From Chania fonticola_B (lineage in GTDB: Bacteria > Pseudomonadota > Gammaproteobacteria > Enterobacterales > Enterobacteriaceae), in NCBI RefSeq assembly GCF_048537545.1, contig NZ_CP183218.1: a stretch of 64,000 nt of DNA. One strand, written 5' to 3'. A model generated the notes under the pieces. It worked only from the letters and a program-made list of their open reading frames with translations, was not told the DNA's origin and did no database searches. Shown here one piece after another: positions 16,378 through 25,231 of the stretch. Every line of letters begins with the position of its first letter. Within the stretch, counting starts at the first letter, position 1. A program made the translations under genes and the position numbers.

Positions 16378-17361
16378 CGAAAATTCCTTTCAAAAAATTC
16401 CGTTACCGACAGGTCAACTCAGACCAGATCGGCTATATCCTGGATAAATAATACGAGCATTTTTCAGCAATGATATAGGGGTGGCTCTTCAGTAGCAAAC
16501 ATTCACTGGAACTATACTATGGCCGCTCATTGCCCCTACTCTTGCAACGTTCGCCATGGTCTATTAACTTAACGAATACTTAACCGGGTTTCATCGGTGA
16601 CCTGCATAGCGCAATAAGGCGCCTGCAACTTGCCAGCGATTTAACCTGCCCACGACGTTTATGAAGTGCAAAATAATACTGGTATTTTTTATATCCAGCA
16701 ACTCTGCAAGCGGGCCTGAACGCCGAGTTGCGTGGCAAAAACGGCGCTTGTCGCCAAGTAAGGACAAAGACACACTCCCGCATACAGCAGCATCCATTCT
16801 GATCTCTTGGTAAAAAAAGCGCCAAAAAACAAAATAAAATAGATTAAAAACAATGACATGCATGGAAATCTGACAATTTCCGCCGCTATCATCGCAACCC
16901 CCGTTTTTCCTAATGAAAATGACTATCCCCCACGATTAAAAATAGATATATATATTATTAAAAACGCATTTTTTGGCGATTTACTCCACACGTGCCCGGA
17001 TGTTTTTCCATAGCGACAGCGCAATCTAAAGATTTATCCGAGGCACTCTGATTGTTGTATTAAAAATACAGGACTTGATGATAATCCTTAAACTTATTTT
17101 TCCATCGATCACTAGGAATAATCCATGAAAATTACAGGAAATATCTTAGCGAACAAGCTCAATCCCTCACTCTATAATTAGGAATTTTCTTGGGTTTAGC
17201 CTTTGAAATATCAGCACCCCGAAAAACTCGGGATTAACTTACAAAGTGTGCCCGCCCTGCAATGATAGCGGCCTGTCTGTCAGTGATAAAGTTTAACCTG
17301 CTGGAAAACAAGCCAATTTGCTCATAACCTCGACAAACGGAACATTTGTGCATTTTCATGC
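16378..17361. other. about 1 kb AT-rich intergenic region
   Basis: No recognised gene lies between the lipoprotein start and the second tRNA-Asn promoter. The stretch around 16840-17100 is very AT-rich, as expected for a silenced or H-NS-bound regulatory region. It must include the promoter of the lipoprotein/coiled-coil operon. One short frame with a good ribosome binding site is listed separately at 17125. Longer frames here (for example on the minus strand, 16591-16863) have no ribosome site or protein-like composition. Confidence 0.6.
17125..17181 (+). CDS. possible 18-residue microprotein
   Basis: ATG at 17125 opens an 18-codon frame encoding MKITGNILANKLNPSLYN, then TAG. AGGAA lies six bases upstream of the start. 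The frame sits alone in the AT-rich region before a tRNA-Asn gene. It may be a real small peptide, a leader or the decayed start of a longer gene. There is no homology evidence. Confidence 0.25.
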   Translation: MKITGNILANKLNPSLYN

Positions 17362-17390
17362 TTTACAAGCCCCATCGGCACCGCTATTAT
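17362..17390 (+). promoter_or_regulatory. sigma-70 promoter of tRNA-Asn copy 2
   Basis: TTTACA at 17362-17367 and TATTAT at 17385-17390 have a 17-base spacer and are followed by the GC-rich discriminator TCGCCCC shared with copy 1. Confidence 0.8.
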
Positions 17391-17408
17391 TCGCCCCGTT
17401 CACACGAT

Positions 17409-17484
17409 TCCTCTGTAGTTCAGTCGGTAGAACGGCGGACTGTTAATCCGTATGTCACTGGTTCGAGTCCAGTCAGAGGAGCCA
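17409..17484 (+). tRNA. tRNA-Asn (GTT), copy 2
   Basis: A 76-base tRNA with the same sequence as copy 1, including the encoded CCA. The identity with copy 1 covers 5944-6064 versus 17407-17527, including the terminator. Confidence 0.98.
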
Positions 17485-17493
17485 TATTTAGAA

Positions 17494-17524
17494 AAGCCCG
17501 CTTAGGCAACTAAGCGGGCTTTTT
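17494..17524 (+). terminator. rho-independent terminator of tRNA-Asn copy 2
   Basis: AAGCCCGCTTA / TAAGCGGGCTT stem with a T run, identical to the terminator of copy 1. Confidence 0.93.
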
Positions 17525-17545
17525 GCTGTTTAACCACTGGGTGAC

Positions 17546-18646
17546 TCAATCGTCATAAGGTTCGCCGAGTGTCAGCATCAACCGGTTGGCCCAAGCAAAG
17601 AAGGCCGTCGCCTGCACCAGGTCCAACAACTCCAGTTCGCCTAGCCCTTGTTCGCGTAACGCAACCAGCTGAGCCGCATTGGCCTGCGGTGGCGTGGCCG
17701 AAAGCGCTGCGGCAAAGTCTATTTGCGTACGCCAATCCTCACCCTGCCCCTCGCTCAAGATCCCTCCAGGCGCGACATCCAGCAGGCGCTGCACCTCTTC
17801 AGCCCTTTTGGATAACTGCACCGCTTTACGCGCATGCACCGAGGCACAGTAAATACAGCCATTCACCTTGCTGGCCACCGCCGCAGCCAACTCCCTATCC
17901 TGGCGGGCCAGGCCACCCGCGGTGTAGAAAATGGCCCTATCCGTGATGGTTCGCTGTTCCAGCACCGCATGATCGCGCGCCAACAAACGGAAATAGTCAG
18001 AATCCGCGTGACCGAACTTGGTCAACAAGGCTTTTCCCGGTTCGTCAAACGCCTCCAAGGGTTTAGCCGCAATCCAGGGCTCCCATCCCAACTCCTGGCT
18101 GGTGAACGCAGGCGGTGCATGGCGGCCACTGGCTGTATGACTCGCGGTGCGCCAGGCGGAAGCTCGAACGGGAGCACGGCCACTGGTCGCTACCGGCAAT
18201 CCTGCCAGCAAGCGGTAGCCGTACAGCAGACGGCTCTGGAAACTGACAAAGGCGATCAGCTGTGAAAGCGTGACGATGTCATCCAATGACCACCCCGCCT
18301 GTTGCAGAGCCTGTAAGTGTTTGGCTTCTGCCCCGGCAGGTTTGAAGGCCAGGCGTTCTGCGTGATCCAATGCGGCCTGCAAACGTGGGCCGTCTGCGGG
18401 CGGAGTCTGCTGCAGTTGAGCATAATGCCCCGCCAATTGCCGATCGCCGTGCCATTCACTGATACGTTGAGCCAACAGCAGGCGTTCCGCAATCCCAAAA
18501 CCGCCCACATCCTGTGGCGCGAACAGCCTCTGATAGCTGGCCTCAATCCCGTCGGTTGCCGCCTGGCGTGTTGCTCTGGCCTGTGCCAAAGGAGAGTCTG
18601 GGACGATTTCAGCCAGTCTGGTCAGATGATCCTGGGTATCGGTCAT
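17546..18646 (-). CDS. CMD/alkylhydroperoxidase (AhpD-like) domain protein, two-domain form
   Basis: A 366-residue protein with two carboxymuconolactone-decarboxylase-like halves. The N-terminal half (about 1-150) matches the CMD domain family found beside luciferase-like monooxygenases. The C-terminal half (about 200-366) has the AhpD-type redox motif NGCIYCASVHA, with CxxC plus His. It is the last gene of a packed operon; its start overlaps the monooxygenase stop by four bases. In related loci (the KPN_01858/Avi_7170-type clusters, recalled from family names) the two halves are separate genes, so this appears to be a fusion. The reaction is unknown; peroxide or thiol redox support of the monooxygenase is likely. 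Confidence 0.78.
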   Translation of the reverse strand: MTDTQDHLTRLAEIVPDSPLAQARATRQAATDGIEASYQRLFAPQDVGGFGIAERLLLAQRISEWHGDRQLAGHYAQLQQTPPADGPRLQAALDHAERLAFKPAGAEAKHLQALQQAGWSLDDIVTLSQLIAFVSFQSRLLYGYRLLAGLPVATSGRAPVRASAWRTASHTASGRHAPPAFTSQELGWEPWIAAKPLEAFDEPGKALLTKFGHADSDYFRLLARDHAVLEQRTITDRAIFYTAGGLARQDRELAAAVASKVNGCIYCASVHARKAVQLSKRAEEVQRLLDVAPGGILSEGQGEDWRTQIDFAAALSATPPQANAAQLVALREQGLGELELLDLVQATAFFAWANRLMLTLGEPYDD

Positions 18647-19689
18647 ACGTTTTCCTCTGCGTGATGTGAATAAGCCAACGTGGCAGGATTGCGCCGCTGC
18701 CAGCCCAGTGCCGGTGCAACGTCGCGAGCTATCAGCTCAATGGAGCGCAAAATATAGGCGTGTGGCGGATCGATAGAGTGCACCTGAAACGCCAGATCGG
18801 TGACACGGGCCAGCGCGCTATCGCGTTGCAACGAGGCGATCACCTGCTCTGGCGTACCGAGATGCACGTCAAAAGCGCGGATCAGACCGTCGAGCGACTC
18901 ATCCTGTACCTGATGCCCACTGGCGCGTAAGCGCTCCAATCCACGGCTAAGCCCCTGTGCAGCAAAATCCCGCGCACGGTTCTGATCTTCAGTCACAAAA
19001 GCGGTGCGCGATCCCATGATGCGGGGCTCTACACCAGGCGGCAGCGCGGCGAGATAGGCATCAATAATCGGATTTTGCAGCTCATCGAGTGGCGTATCCG
19101 GTGCATCTGACGGCCTGGGTTGAGTGCGTGACAACATCAGCCCATCTCCAGCCTTACCAGCCCGGATCCCACCGTCAACCGAGAAGGTGGCTTGCCAGAC
19201 GCGTTTTTTCAGTTGGGGAGCAGCCGGATAAAGACGGTTGGCGGAGTTGCCGAGCGCCTCACCACTCCAGGCGTCCAGCAGAATGCGTAAATTATCGTTA
19301 AACGCCGCATTACGCCGCTCGGCATCAATACCAAAAGCGCTAAACGAAGACGGGGTTCCCCCTGCCGCCAGCCCCACTTCCAGCCGGCCACCAGAGAGCA
19401 GATCCAACACCGCCGTATCTTCCGCCACGCGAACGGCAGACTCCATCGGCAAGGTGATCACTCCAGTCCCCAAACGAATATGCCGGGTATGCGCCGCAGC
19501 CTGAGCCAAAAAAACCAGGGGTGAAGGCAAGCCGCCCTCATCCTGATGAAAATGGTGCTGCGCTACCCAGGCGGTATCGAACCCGGCGCGTTCGGCATGG
19601 ACAATCTGCTCGGTGGCCAGCCGGTAACGTTCCTGAGCACTGCCGTTATCCAGCAGGCGGGTAAAAAAGCCGAGACGTTTAGCGCTCAT
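18643..19689 (-). CDS. FMN-dependent luciferase-like monooxygenase (KPN_01858-type)
   Basis: A 348-residue member of the bacterial luciferase-like flavin monooxygenase superfamily. It begins with RLGFFTRLLD and has the FDTAWVAQHHFH segment near residue 40, the RLGTGVITLPMESAVRVAED strand-loop and the GGRLEVGLAAGG phosphate/flavin-binding stretch near residue 105. Its position between an oligopeptide-type ABC transporter and a CMD/AhpD protein is characteristic of a specific conserved cluster. The substrate is presumably imported by the transporter. It overlaps its neighbours on both sides by four bases. Confidence 0.85.
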   Translation of the reverse strand: MSAKRLGFFTRLLDNGSAQERYRLATEQIVHAERAGFDTAWVAQHHFHQDEGGLPSPLVFLAQAAAHTRHIRLGTGVITLPMESAVRVAEDTAVLDLLSGGRLEVGLAAGGTPSSFSAFGIDAERRNAAFNDNLRILLDAWSGEALGNSANRLYPAAPQLKKRVWQATFSVDGGIRAGKAGDGLMLSRTQPRPSDAPDTPLDELQNPIIDAYLAALPPGVEPRIMGSRTAFVTEDQNRARDFAAQGLSRGLERLRASGHQVQDESLDGLIRAFDVHLGTPEQVIASLQRDSALARVTDLAFQVHSIDPPHAYILRSIELIARDVAPALGWQRRNPATLAYSHHAEENV

Positions 19690-21317
19690 GAGGCATCCTT
19701 CAAAGTTTGGTACATCGCACGGCCAGGAATGGCCGCAATCAATTGGCGGGTATAGTCACTGCCGGGCCGGGCAAATACCTCGGCGGTAGTGCCTGCATCT
19801 ACCTGTTGCCCACGGCACAGCACCGAGACGCTGTGCGAGATTTGCCGCACCGTAGCCAGATCGTGCGAGATAAACAGGTAGGTCAGCCCCAACTCTTGCT
19901 GTAGCTGCTCTAATAAGCGCAGGATTTGCGCCTGCACGGTGACGTCCAACGCCGAGGTAGCTTCATCCAATACCAGCACCCGAGGTTGCAATATCAGAGC
20001 ACGAGCGATGGCAACCCGTTGGCGTTGGCCCCCTGAAAGCTCACGCGGTTTGCGCGTCAGAAGTTCAGCAGGCAGAGCGACTCGTTCGAACAATTCCCGC
20101 ACCCGCCGGTAACGCTCTGCTTTGGCGACAGGCTCAAAGTTGAGCAACGGCTCTTCAATCGCCTGATACAGGGTTTGCGCCGGATCGAGCGAAGCAAAGG
20201 GGTTTTGATAGACCAGTTGAATACGTCGCCGAAACTGGCGCAACGCCTCGCCCTTCAGCCGGGTAAAATCGACGCCGTCGATGATGATTTGCCCCGCATC
20301 CGGCCGCTGAAAACCCAGCAGGCAGCGGGCCAAAGTGGTTTTACCGGAGCCAGACTCGCCGACCAACGCATGAGTAGTGCCGCGCTGCACGCTGAACGAC
20401 ACCCGATCCAACGCCCGGAACGCCTGCCCGCCTCTGCCAGCAAAACGGAAATCCTTCACCAGCTCGTTGACGACGATCGCCGGTTCCGCCTTACGGACGA
20501 TAATTGGCGGAGCAACGGAAGCCAGCGAAGGCACATCGGCAAACAAGCGGCGGGTATACTCATGCGTCGGTGCCTGCAACACCGCCGCCGTTTGCCCCTG
20601 CTCTTGCACTCTGCCCTGACGAAACACCAGTAGCCTATCGGCCCGTTCCGCCGCCACGCCCAAATCATGGGTGACAAACAGCACCGCCGTGCCAAACTCC
20701 TGACGCAGTTCGTCGATCAGATCGAGGATGCGTTTTTGCACCGTGACGTCCAGCGCGCTGGTCGGTTCATCGGCAATAATCAACGCGGGCCGTAACGCAA
20801 TGGCGATGGCAATCAGCACCCGCTGTTTCATGCCGCCGGAAAGCTCATGCGGATATTGGCGCGCGCGCAATTCAGGATGAGTCAGCCCCACACGGGTGAG
20901 TAACTCCACTACCCGAAGCTGTACCAGCTTGCGTGGCAGACGCTGGTGAATATTGATGATCTCGGCAACCTGCTCACCGATGGTTTTAACCGGGTTCAGC
21001 GAACTGGCGGGATCTTGCGGGATCAGACTTATCTGCGCGCCACGCACCGCATCCAACTGGCGCGGTGTCCAGTGCGTAATATCGGTGCCATTAAGCCGGA
21101 TCGCCCCCTGCTCCAGGCGGCCATTTTCCGCCAGCAGGCCGATTATCGACTGGGCCGTGGTGGTTTTACCCGATCCCGATTCCCCCACCAGGGCAACGAC
21201 TTCCCCCGGCTGAATGGTAAAAGAAACGTTGTGCACCACCCGCTGGTTACTATAGGCGATAGAAACGTTATCCAGTTCCAGCAGTGGCGCGGGTGAAACG
21301 GTTGTCTGTAGGGTCAT
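19686..21317 (-). CDS. fused dipeptide/oligopeptide-type ABC transporter ATPase (two nucleotide-binding domains)
   Basis: A 543-residue protein with two complete ABC domains. Each has Walker A GESGSGKTT, a signature (LSGGMKQR in the first, LSGGQRQR in the second) and a Walker B ending DEPTSALD or DEATSALD. This is the DppDF/OppDF function fused in one chain, like GsiA. The chosen ATG overlaps the permease stop as ATGA; a frame from 21404 would lie mostly within the permease gene. It powers the two permeases that follow in the operon order. Confidence 0.9.
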   Translation of the reverse strand: MTLQTTVSPAPLLELDNVSIAYSNQRVVHNVSFTIQPGEVVALVGESGSGKTTTAQSIIGLLAENGRLEQGAIRLNGTDITHWTPRQLDAVRGAQISLIPQDPASSLNPVKTIGEQVAEIINIHQRLPRKLVQLRVVELLTRVGLTHPELRARQYPHELSGGMKQRVLIAIAIALRPALIIADEPTSALDVTVQKRILDLIDELRQEFGTAVLFVTHDLGVAAERADRLLVFRQGRVQEQGQTAAVLQAPTHEYTRRLFADVPSLASVAPPIIVRKAEPAIVVNELVKDFRFAGRGGQAFRALDRVSFSVQRGTTHALVGESGSGKTTLARCLLGFQRPDAGQIIIDGVDFTRLKGEALRQFRRRIQLVYQNPFASLDPAQTLYQAIEEPLLNFEPVAKAERYRRVRELFERVALPAELLTRKPRELSGGQRQRVAIARALILQPRVLVLDEATSALDVTVQAQILRLLEQLQQELGLTYLFISHDLATVRQISHSVSVLCRGQQVDAGTTAEVFARPGSDYTRQLIAAIPGRAMYQTLKDAS

Positions 21318-22204
21318 CGGCGCGCGCTCCCTAATGCATGGCTGATTCGGTTGGCCGCCAGTACCACGGCTACCACCATCAGGCCGGGGAAGGTCGTCAG
21401 CCACCAGGCCGTTGAGATGTAGTTACGCCCTTCGGCGATCAGCAAGCCCCACTCCGGCGTGGGCGGTGGCGTGCCGTACCCCAGGAAGCTCAGGGTGGCG
21501 ATCGCCAGAATGGCATTGCCAAACTGTAGGGCAGAGAATGCAATCACCGAGGTCAGTGAATTAGGCAGAATATGGCGCCATAGCACCGCCCAAAAATGTC
21601 CGCCGCTACCGTAAGCCGCCTCAACGTAGTCGCTGTGCCGCACCCGCAGCACCTCCGCACGAGCCAGACGCGCAAAGTTGGCCACCGACGAGATCCCCAC
21701 CGCCAGCGCCGCATTCACCGTGCCAAAACCCAGCAGGATAATTACGCTCAAAGAAAGCAGCAGCCCAGGGATCGACAGCAAAACATCAACCAAGCGCATC
21801 ACAACATCATCGGCGATGCCGCCCAAAGCCCCGGCGACTACGCCCAGCAACGTCCCCACAACCAGCCCCAACGCCACGGCAACCAACGCTGCGGATAAAG
21901 TGTGCGATGCGCCATACACGATCCGGGCGTAGAGATCGCGGCCCAGTGGGTCTGTGCCCAGCCAATGTTCACCACCCGGTGCCAGACGCTGTGCTCCGGC
22001 AATTCCTTCCGTGCCGCTGTACGCAGTAAAGATCTCAGGGGCGATCGCCCAAAGCACAGCGATCGCCAGCACGGCCCAGGCCAGCCCCAGGCTGAGCGGA
22101 TAACGCCGCTGAGCGCGCCTGGCGGTGGGTAAACTACCTTCGGTTTCCCCGCCGGACAGATCGCGTTCCGGCATCACGGATTTTTCCAACGGAATACTGC
22201 TCAT
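21314..22204 (-). CDS. DppC/OppC-type ABC transporter permease
   Basis: A 296-residue inner-membrane permease with about six transmembrane segments. It has the N-terminal GTDPLGRDLYARIVYGA motif typical of the DppC subfamily and an EAA loop (YVEAAYGSGGHFWAVLWRHILPN). It overlaps the neighbouring genes by four bases on each side and pairs with the DppB-type permease upstream. Confidence 0.9.
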   Translation of the reverse strand: MSSIPLEKSVMPERDLSGGETEGSLPTARRAQRRYPLSLGLAWAVLAIAVLWAIAPEIFTAYSGTEGIAGAQRLAPGGEHWLGTDPLGRDLYARIVYGASHTLSAALVAVALGLVVGTLLGVVAGALGGIADDVVMRLVDVLLSIPGLLLSLSVIILLGFGTVNAALAVGISSVANFARLARAEVLRVRHSDYVEAAYGSGGHFWAVLWRHILPNSLTSVIAFSALQFGNAILAIATLSFLGYGTPPPTPEWGLLIAEGRNYISTAWWLTTFPGLMVVAVVLAANRISHALGSARR

Positions 22205-23145
22205 CGGGTCGCTCCTGCATAGGATTTCAATCTGGGATCGAGCAGCGGGAACAGCAGATCGACCAGCAGATTGAGGAAGACAAAGGCGGCGGCAGAGATC
22301 ATCACTACCGCCTGTAACACCGCCACGTCCTGATTCACGACCGCCTGCTGCGTCAGTTGCCCCAGGCCACTGCGGCCAAATACGGTTTCTGTGATCAACG
22401 CCCCGGCGATCAGTTCGCCAAACAGAATGCCCGCAATGGTCAGCACTGGCAGCATCGCGTTACGCGCCACATGCCGCCACAGCACTCCGCTACGACTAGC
22501 CCCTTTGGCTCGCGCCACCGCCACAAACGGCTGGGTTTGCACGCTATCGATGCTGCGGATCAGGATCTGCGCCAACGGAGCAGAGATTGGGATTGCCAGG
22601 GTGGCGATCGGCAACAGCAGCCCAATCCACTCCCCTGGATTGATGATCGGCACCAGTTTCAGCCGGAATGAAAAGATCTGGATCAACACGATGCCAAGCC
22701 AGAAGGTGGGAACCGATACAAACAGCGCAGGCAGCGATTGCAGCGCCGATTTCAGCCAGCCAAAACCGATCAGATTGGAGACAAAGGCAATGACCAGCGC
22801 CAACAGCAAGGCCAGGGTGAAGCCCAGCACCGCTAATTGCAGGGTGGCGGGCAGGTTGGCAGCCAGCAAAGCACTGACCGGCACGCCGTTCTGGATCGAA
22901 TAGCCCAAATCACCGCGCAGGAAACTCCCCAACGTATGCAGATATTGCTGCCACAGGGGCACATCGGCACCGTAGGCGGCGCGCATGTCGGCGATCTGAT
23001 CCGGGCTAAGCCCCATATCCGGGTTCTGGAATTTAATCAGGATCGCGTCGCCGGGCAGTACCTGCAGCAAGATAAACGACAGGGTAAATGCCGCCCACAG
23101 CACCAGCAACGCCTGTCCGGTTCGGCCACTCAGGTATTTCAGCAT
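22201..23145 (-). CDS. DppB/OppB-type ABC transporter permease
   Basis: A 314-residue inner-membrane permease. Signature elements are the N-terminal TFILLQVLPGDA-like segment after the first membrane helix, a central FVAVARAKGASRSGVLWRHVARN EAA loop, and a C-terminal ETVFGRSGLGQL motif. It forms the channel with the DppC-type subunit encoded next. The solute-binding protein gene is 22 bases upstream in the same operon. Confidence 0.9.
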   Translation of the reverse strand: MLKYLSGRTGQALLVLWAAFTLSFILLQVLPGDAILIKFQNPDMGLSPDQIADMRAAYGADVPLWQQYLHTLGSFLRGDLGYSIQNGVPVSALLAANLPATLQLAVLGFTLALLLALVIAFVSNLIGFGWLKSALQSLPALFVSVPTFWLGIVLIQIFSFRLKLVPIINPGEWIGLLLPIATLAIPISAPLAQILIRSIDSVQTQPFVAVARAKGASRSGVLWRHVARNAMLPVLTIAGILFGELIAGALITETVFGRSGLGQLTQQAVVNQDVAVLQAVVMISAAAFVFLNLLVDLLFPLLDPRLKSYAGATR

Positions 23146-23167
23146 CTTTATCTCCTCGAATATGGCG

Positions 23168-24793
23168 TTAGCGTTTCTCTAACCACGCGCCATAGAAGCT
23201 TGGCCGACCCACGGCCTCAAAGTTGACGCCTTTCAGATAGGGAGCACCGGCAAAGACCTGCGGCTCTTCAAAGAACGGGATCACGTAGGCCTGATCCAGC
23301 AGATACTTTTGAGCCTCACCGGCGATCTGTAAGCGCTTGGCCGGAACCACCTCAGAGGCAATCCCCAGCAGCAGTTGGTTCAGCGAATTGTCGATAAATT
23401 TACTGTTCTGGCTGGTGCCCCCCTGCTGCAACAGGCCATCACGATTGGTGGGATAAAACTGGCTTTTAATCACATCGGGATCGGCACGGCCCACTTCGAC
23501 CACCGAAGCCGGGGTCTTTTGCGGATCGAGGTTATCTGCCACCCGGCTGCCAGCATCGCCTGCCAAGATATTCAGCCGAGCCCCCACCTTGCCCCATTGC
23601 TGCGAGACCAATTGCAGCACCGCCTTGTTTTGCGGCTGCGGAAGCGACTCGTACACCGTTAACAACAGCTTTTTACCGTCTTTCTGGCGCAGACCATCGT
23701 TGCCCTTTTGCCAACCGGCGTCATCTAGCAGGCGGTTGGCCTTCGCCAAATCGAAGGTCAATTTATCGGAGAGATCGACAAAACCGGCTGCCGAGGAGGC
23801 GATCACCGATTTGGCTTGTGGATAGTTGGCGGAGAACAGCGTATCGACGATCTGTTTGCTGTCGGTAGCATGCAGCAGCGCTTGCCGCACGCGGATATCG
23901 GCCACCAGCGGATTGTCTGGCCTGAAGGCAATGCTGTCGTTTACGCCACGGGTTGGCGCGGCATAGATCGTAAAACCCTGGTCTTGGGTTTGCTTCTCAT
24001 CGTAAGCCTGGATCTGGCGAATAAAGTCCGCCTGCCCGGCCTGCAACGCGCCAATTCGCACGCTGTCTTCCGGGGTGACGATCACCTTGATGGCATCCAG
24101 ATTGGCCCGCCCTTGCTGAGGCAGCTTGGCGGGCCCCCAACTATAGTCTTGACGTACGCTGAGATCGACCTCCCGCCCTAAGGTTTCACCGCTCACCACA
24201 AACGGGCCAGAGCCGATAATATGGCGCGCATCACCCAGTTCATCGTATTGGCGGTTCAGCGTGCTGAGCGACACCAGCCCGGAACCGATGGTCGCCGTAC
24301 CTTGCAGGAAGCCTGGGGACGAGCGCTTGAAATAGAATTTGACCGTCAGCGGATCGATGACCTCACTGTGGTCATAGTTATTGATCACCTCGGAAACCGG
24401 CAAGCGCAGCGCTTTATTGCCCAAGCCGTAGGTATCAAAGTTCTTGGCTACCGCGTTGGCATCCAGCGGTGTCCCGTCGGAGAAGGTCACTCCGGGGCGC
24501 AGTTTGAAGGTATATTCCGTTTTATCGGGGTTGCTGGACCAGGACTCGGCGATCCAGGGTTCGATCTCCAGTGTCTTTGGGTTCTGGTAGGTCAGCTTGT
24601 CGGTGATCTGGTTAAGGATACCGCCGTTGGGGTAAAACCCACCTGAAGGGGGATACAGATTGGTATGGGCCTGCTGCTCCAGATAGATCAGCGTGCCGCC
24701 CTGCACCGCCGCGATGGCCGGGCTCGCCGCAGCCGCAGCGCCTAATACCACCGCCAGTCCGCTGGTTAACGTCTTGAAAGGAAAATTAAACAT
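23168..24793 (-). CDS. family 5 solute-binding protein of the monooxygenase-linked ABC transporter
   Basis: A 541-residue exported binding protein. The signal peptide runs to about residue 29 (LAVVLGAAAAASPAIA|AV). The mature part has the family 5 pattern: DKLTYQNPKTLEIEPWIAESW, then FKLRPGVTFSDGTPLDA, and DIRVRQALLHATD near the middle. The start at 24793 is placed directly before the signal peptide, with GAAGG upstream; a longer frame from 24853 would add 20 residues before it. It is the first gene of the operon. The ligand is not a typical peptide if the linked monooxygenase is a guide. Confidence 0.88.
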   Translation of the reverse strand: MFNFPFKTLTSGLAVVLGAAAAASPAIAAVQGGTLIYLEQQAHTNLYPPSGGFYPNGGILNQITDKLTYQNPKTLEIEPWIAESWSSNPDKTEYTFKLRPGVTFSDGTPLDANAVAKNFDTYGLGNKALRLPVSEVINNYDHSEVIDPLTVKFYFKRSSPGFLQGTATIGSGLVSLSTLNRQYDELGDARHIIGSGPFVVSGETLGREVDLSVRQDYSWGPAKLPQQGRANLDAIKVIVTPEDSVRIGALQAGQADFIRQIQAYDEKQTQDQGFTIYAAPTRGVNDSIAFRPDNPLVADIRVRQALLHATDSKQIVDTLFSANYPQAKSVIASSAAGFVDLSDKLTFDLAKANRLLDDAGWQKGNDGLRQKDGKKLLLTVYESLPQPQNKAVLQLVSQQWGKVGARLNILAGDAGSRVADNLDPQKTPASVVEVGRADPDVIKSQFYPTNRDGLLQQGGTSQNSKFIDNSLNQLLLGIASEVVPAKRLQIAGEAQKYLLDQAYVIPFFEEPQVFAGAPYLKGVNFEAVGRPSFYGAWLEKR

Positions 24794-24910
24794 GGGTGCC
24801 GTGCCTTCTTTATGTCGGTTTGTTATGGGGTAGATAACAAACCAAAACGGCACGGAGTTGAACGAACTAATTTAGCTAACTAATGATAGAAAACGCACAA
24901 GGCAGGTGGC

Positions 24911-24937
24911 TTGGCAATAAACCGATTTTGTTATAAT
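24911..24937 (+). promoter_or_regulatory. possible promoter of the four-cysteine protein gene
   Basis: TTGGCA at 24911-24916 and a perfect TATAAT at 24932-24937 lie 30 bases before the start. The 15-base spacer is short. Confidence 0.5.
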
Positions 24938-24967
24938 GTATCATTTTCGTCTTGCAGGAGATAAAGC

Positions 24968-25216
24968 ATGAAGGCACAGCTCTCTTTGTTATTCCTTAGC
25001 ATGCTGGCTGGCAAGGCTACCGCCTTCCAACCTCGCCAACCCGAATTACCACCAGCAAAGGCTCCCAGCATTGAAAAGCAGCTGGTAAATCAGTTTTACG
25101 GTTTTCATTTCATGGCAATGCAGGCCGTGAATACCAGCACCTGTGCAGCCGTGCCGGTCATGGGCTGCCAGTGCGCCTTCTGTACGCAGTTACGCAATGC
25201 AGGGTCAGGAAAATAA
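24968..25216 (+). CDS. small exported four-cysteine protein of unknown function
   Basis: An 82-residue precursor with a signal peptide (LSLLFLSMLAGKATA, cleavage before FQPRQP). The mature part of about 63 residues has a Pro-rich start, a helical QLVNQFYGFHFMAM segment and a cysteine cluster C-x7-G-C-x-C-x2-C near its end. GCAGGAG lies at a good distance before the ATG, and TATAAT lies further upstream, so expression is likely. I do not recognise the family. The cluster could bind metal or form disulfides in the periplasm. It is a single-gene unit between two convergent or divergent operons. Confidence 0.65.
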   Translation: MKAQLSLLFLSMLAGKATAFQPRQPELPPAKAPSIEKQLVNQFYGFHFMAMQAVNTSTCAAVPVMGCQCAFCTQLRNAGSGK

Positions 25217-25231
25217 AGAGGGTGCCCTTGG

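Noticed and set aside
16591..16892. Hydrophobic minus-strand frames in the gap after the lipoprotein gene
   Set aside because: AT-rich stretch gives Phe/Leu by chance; no ribosome binding site, no domain and competing frames of similar length.
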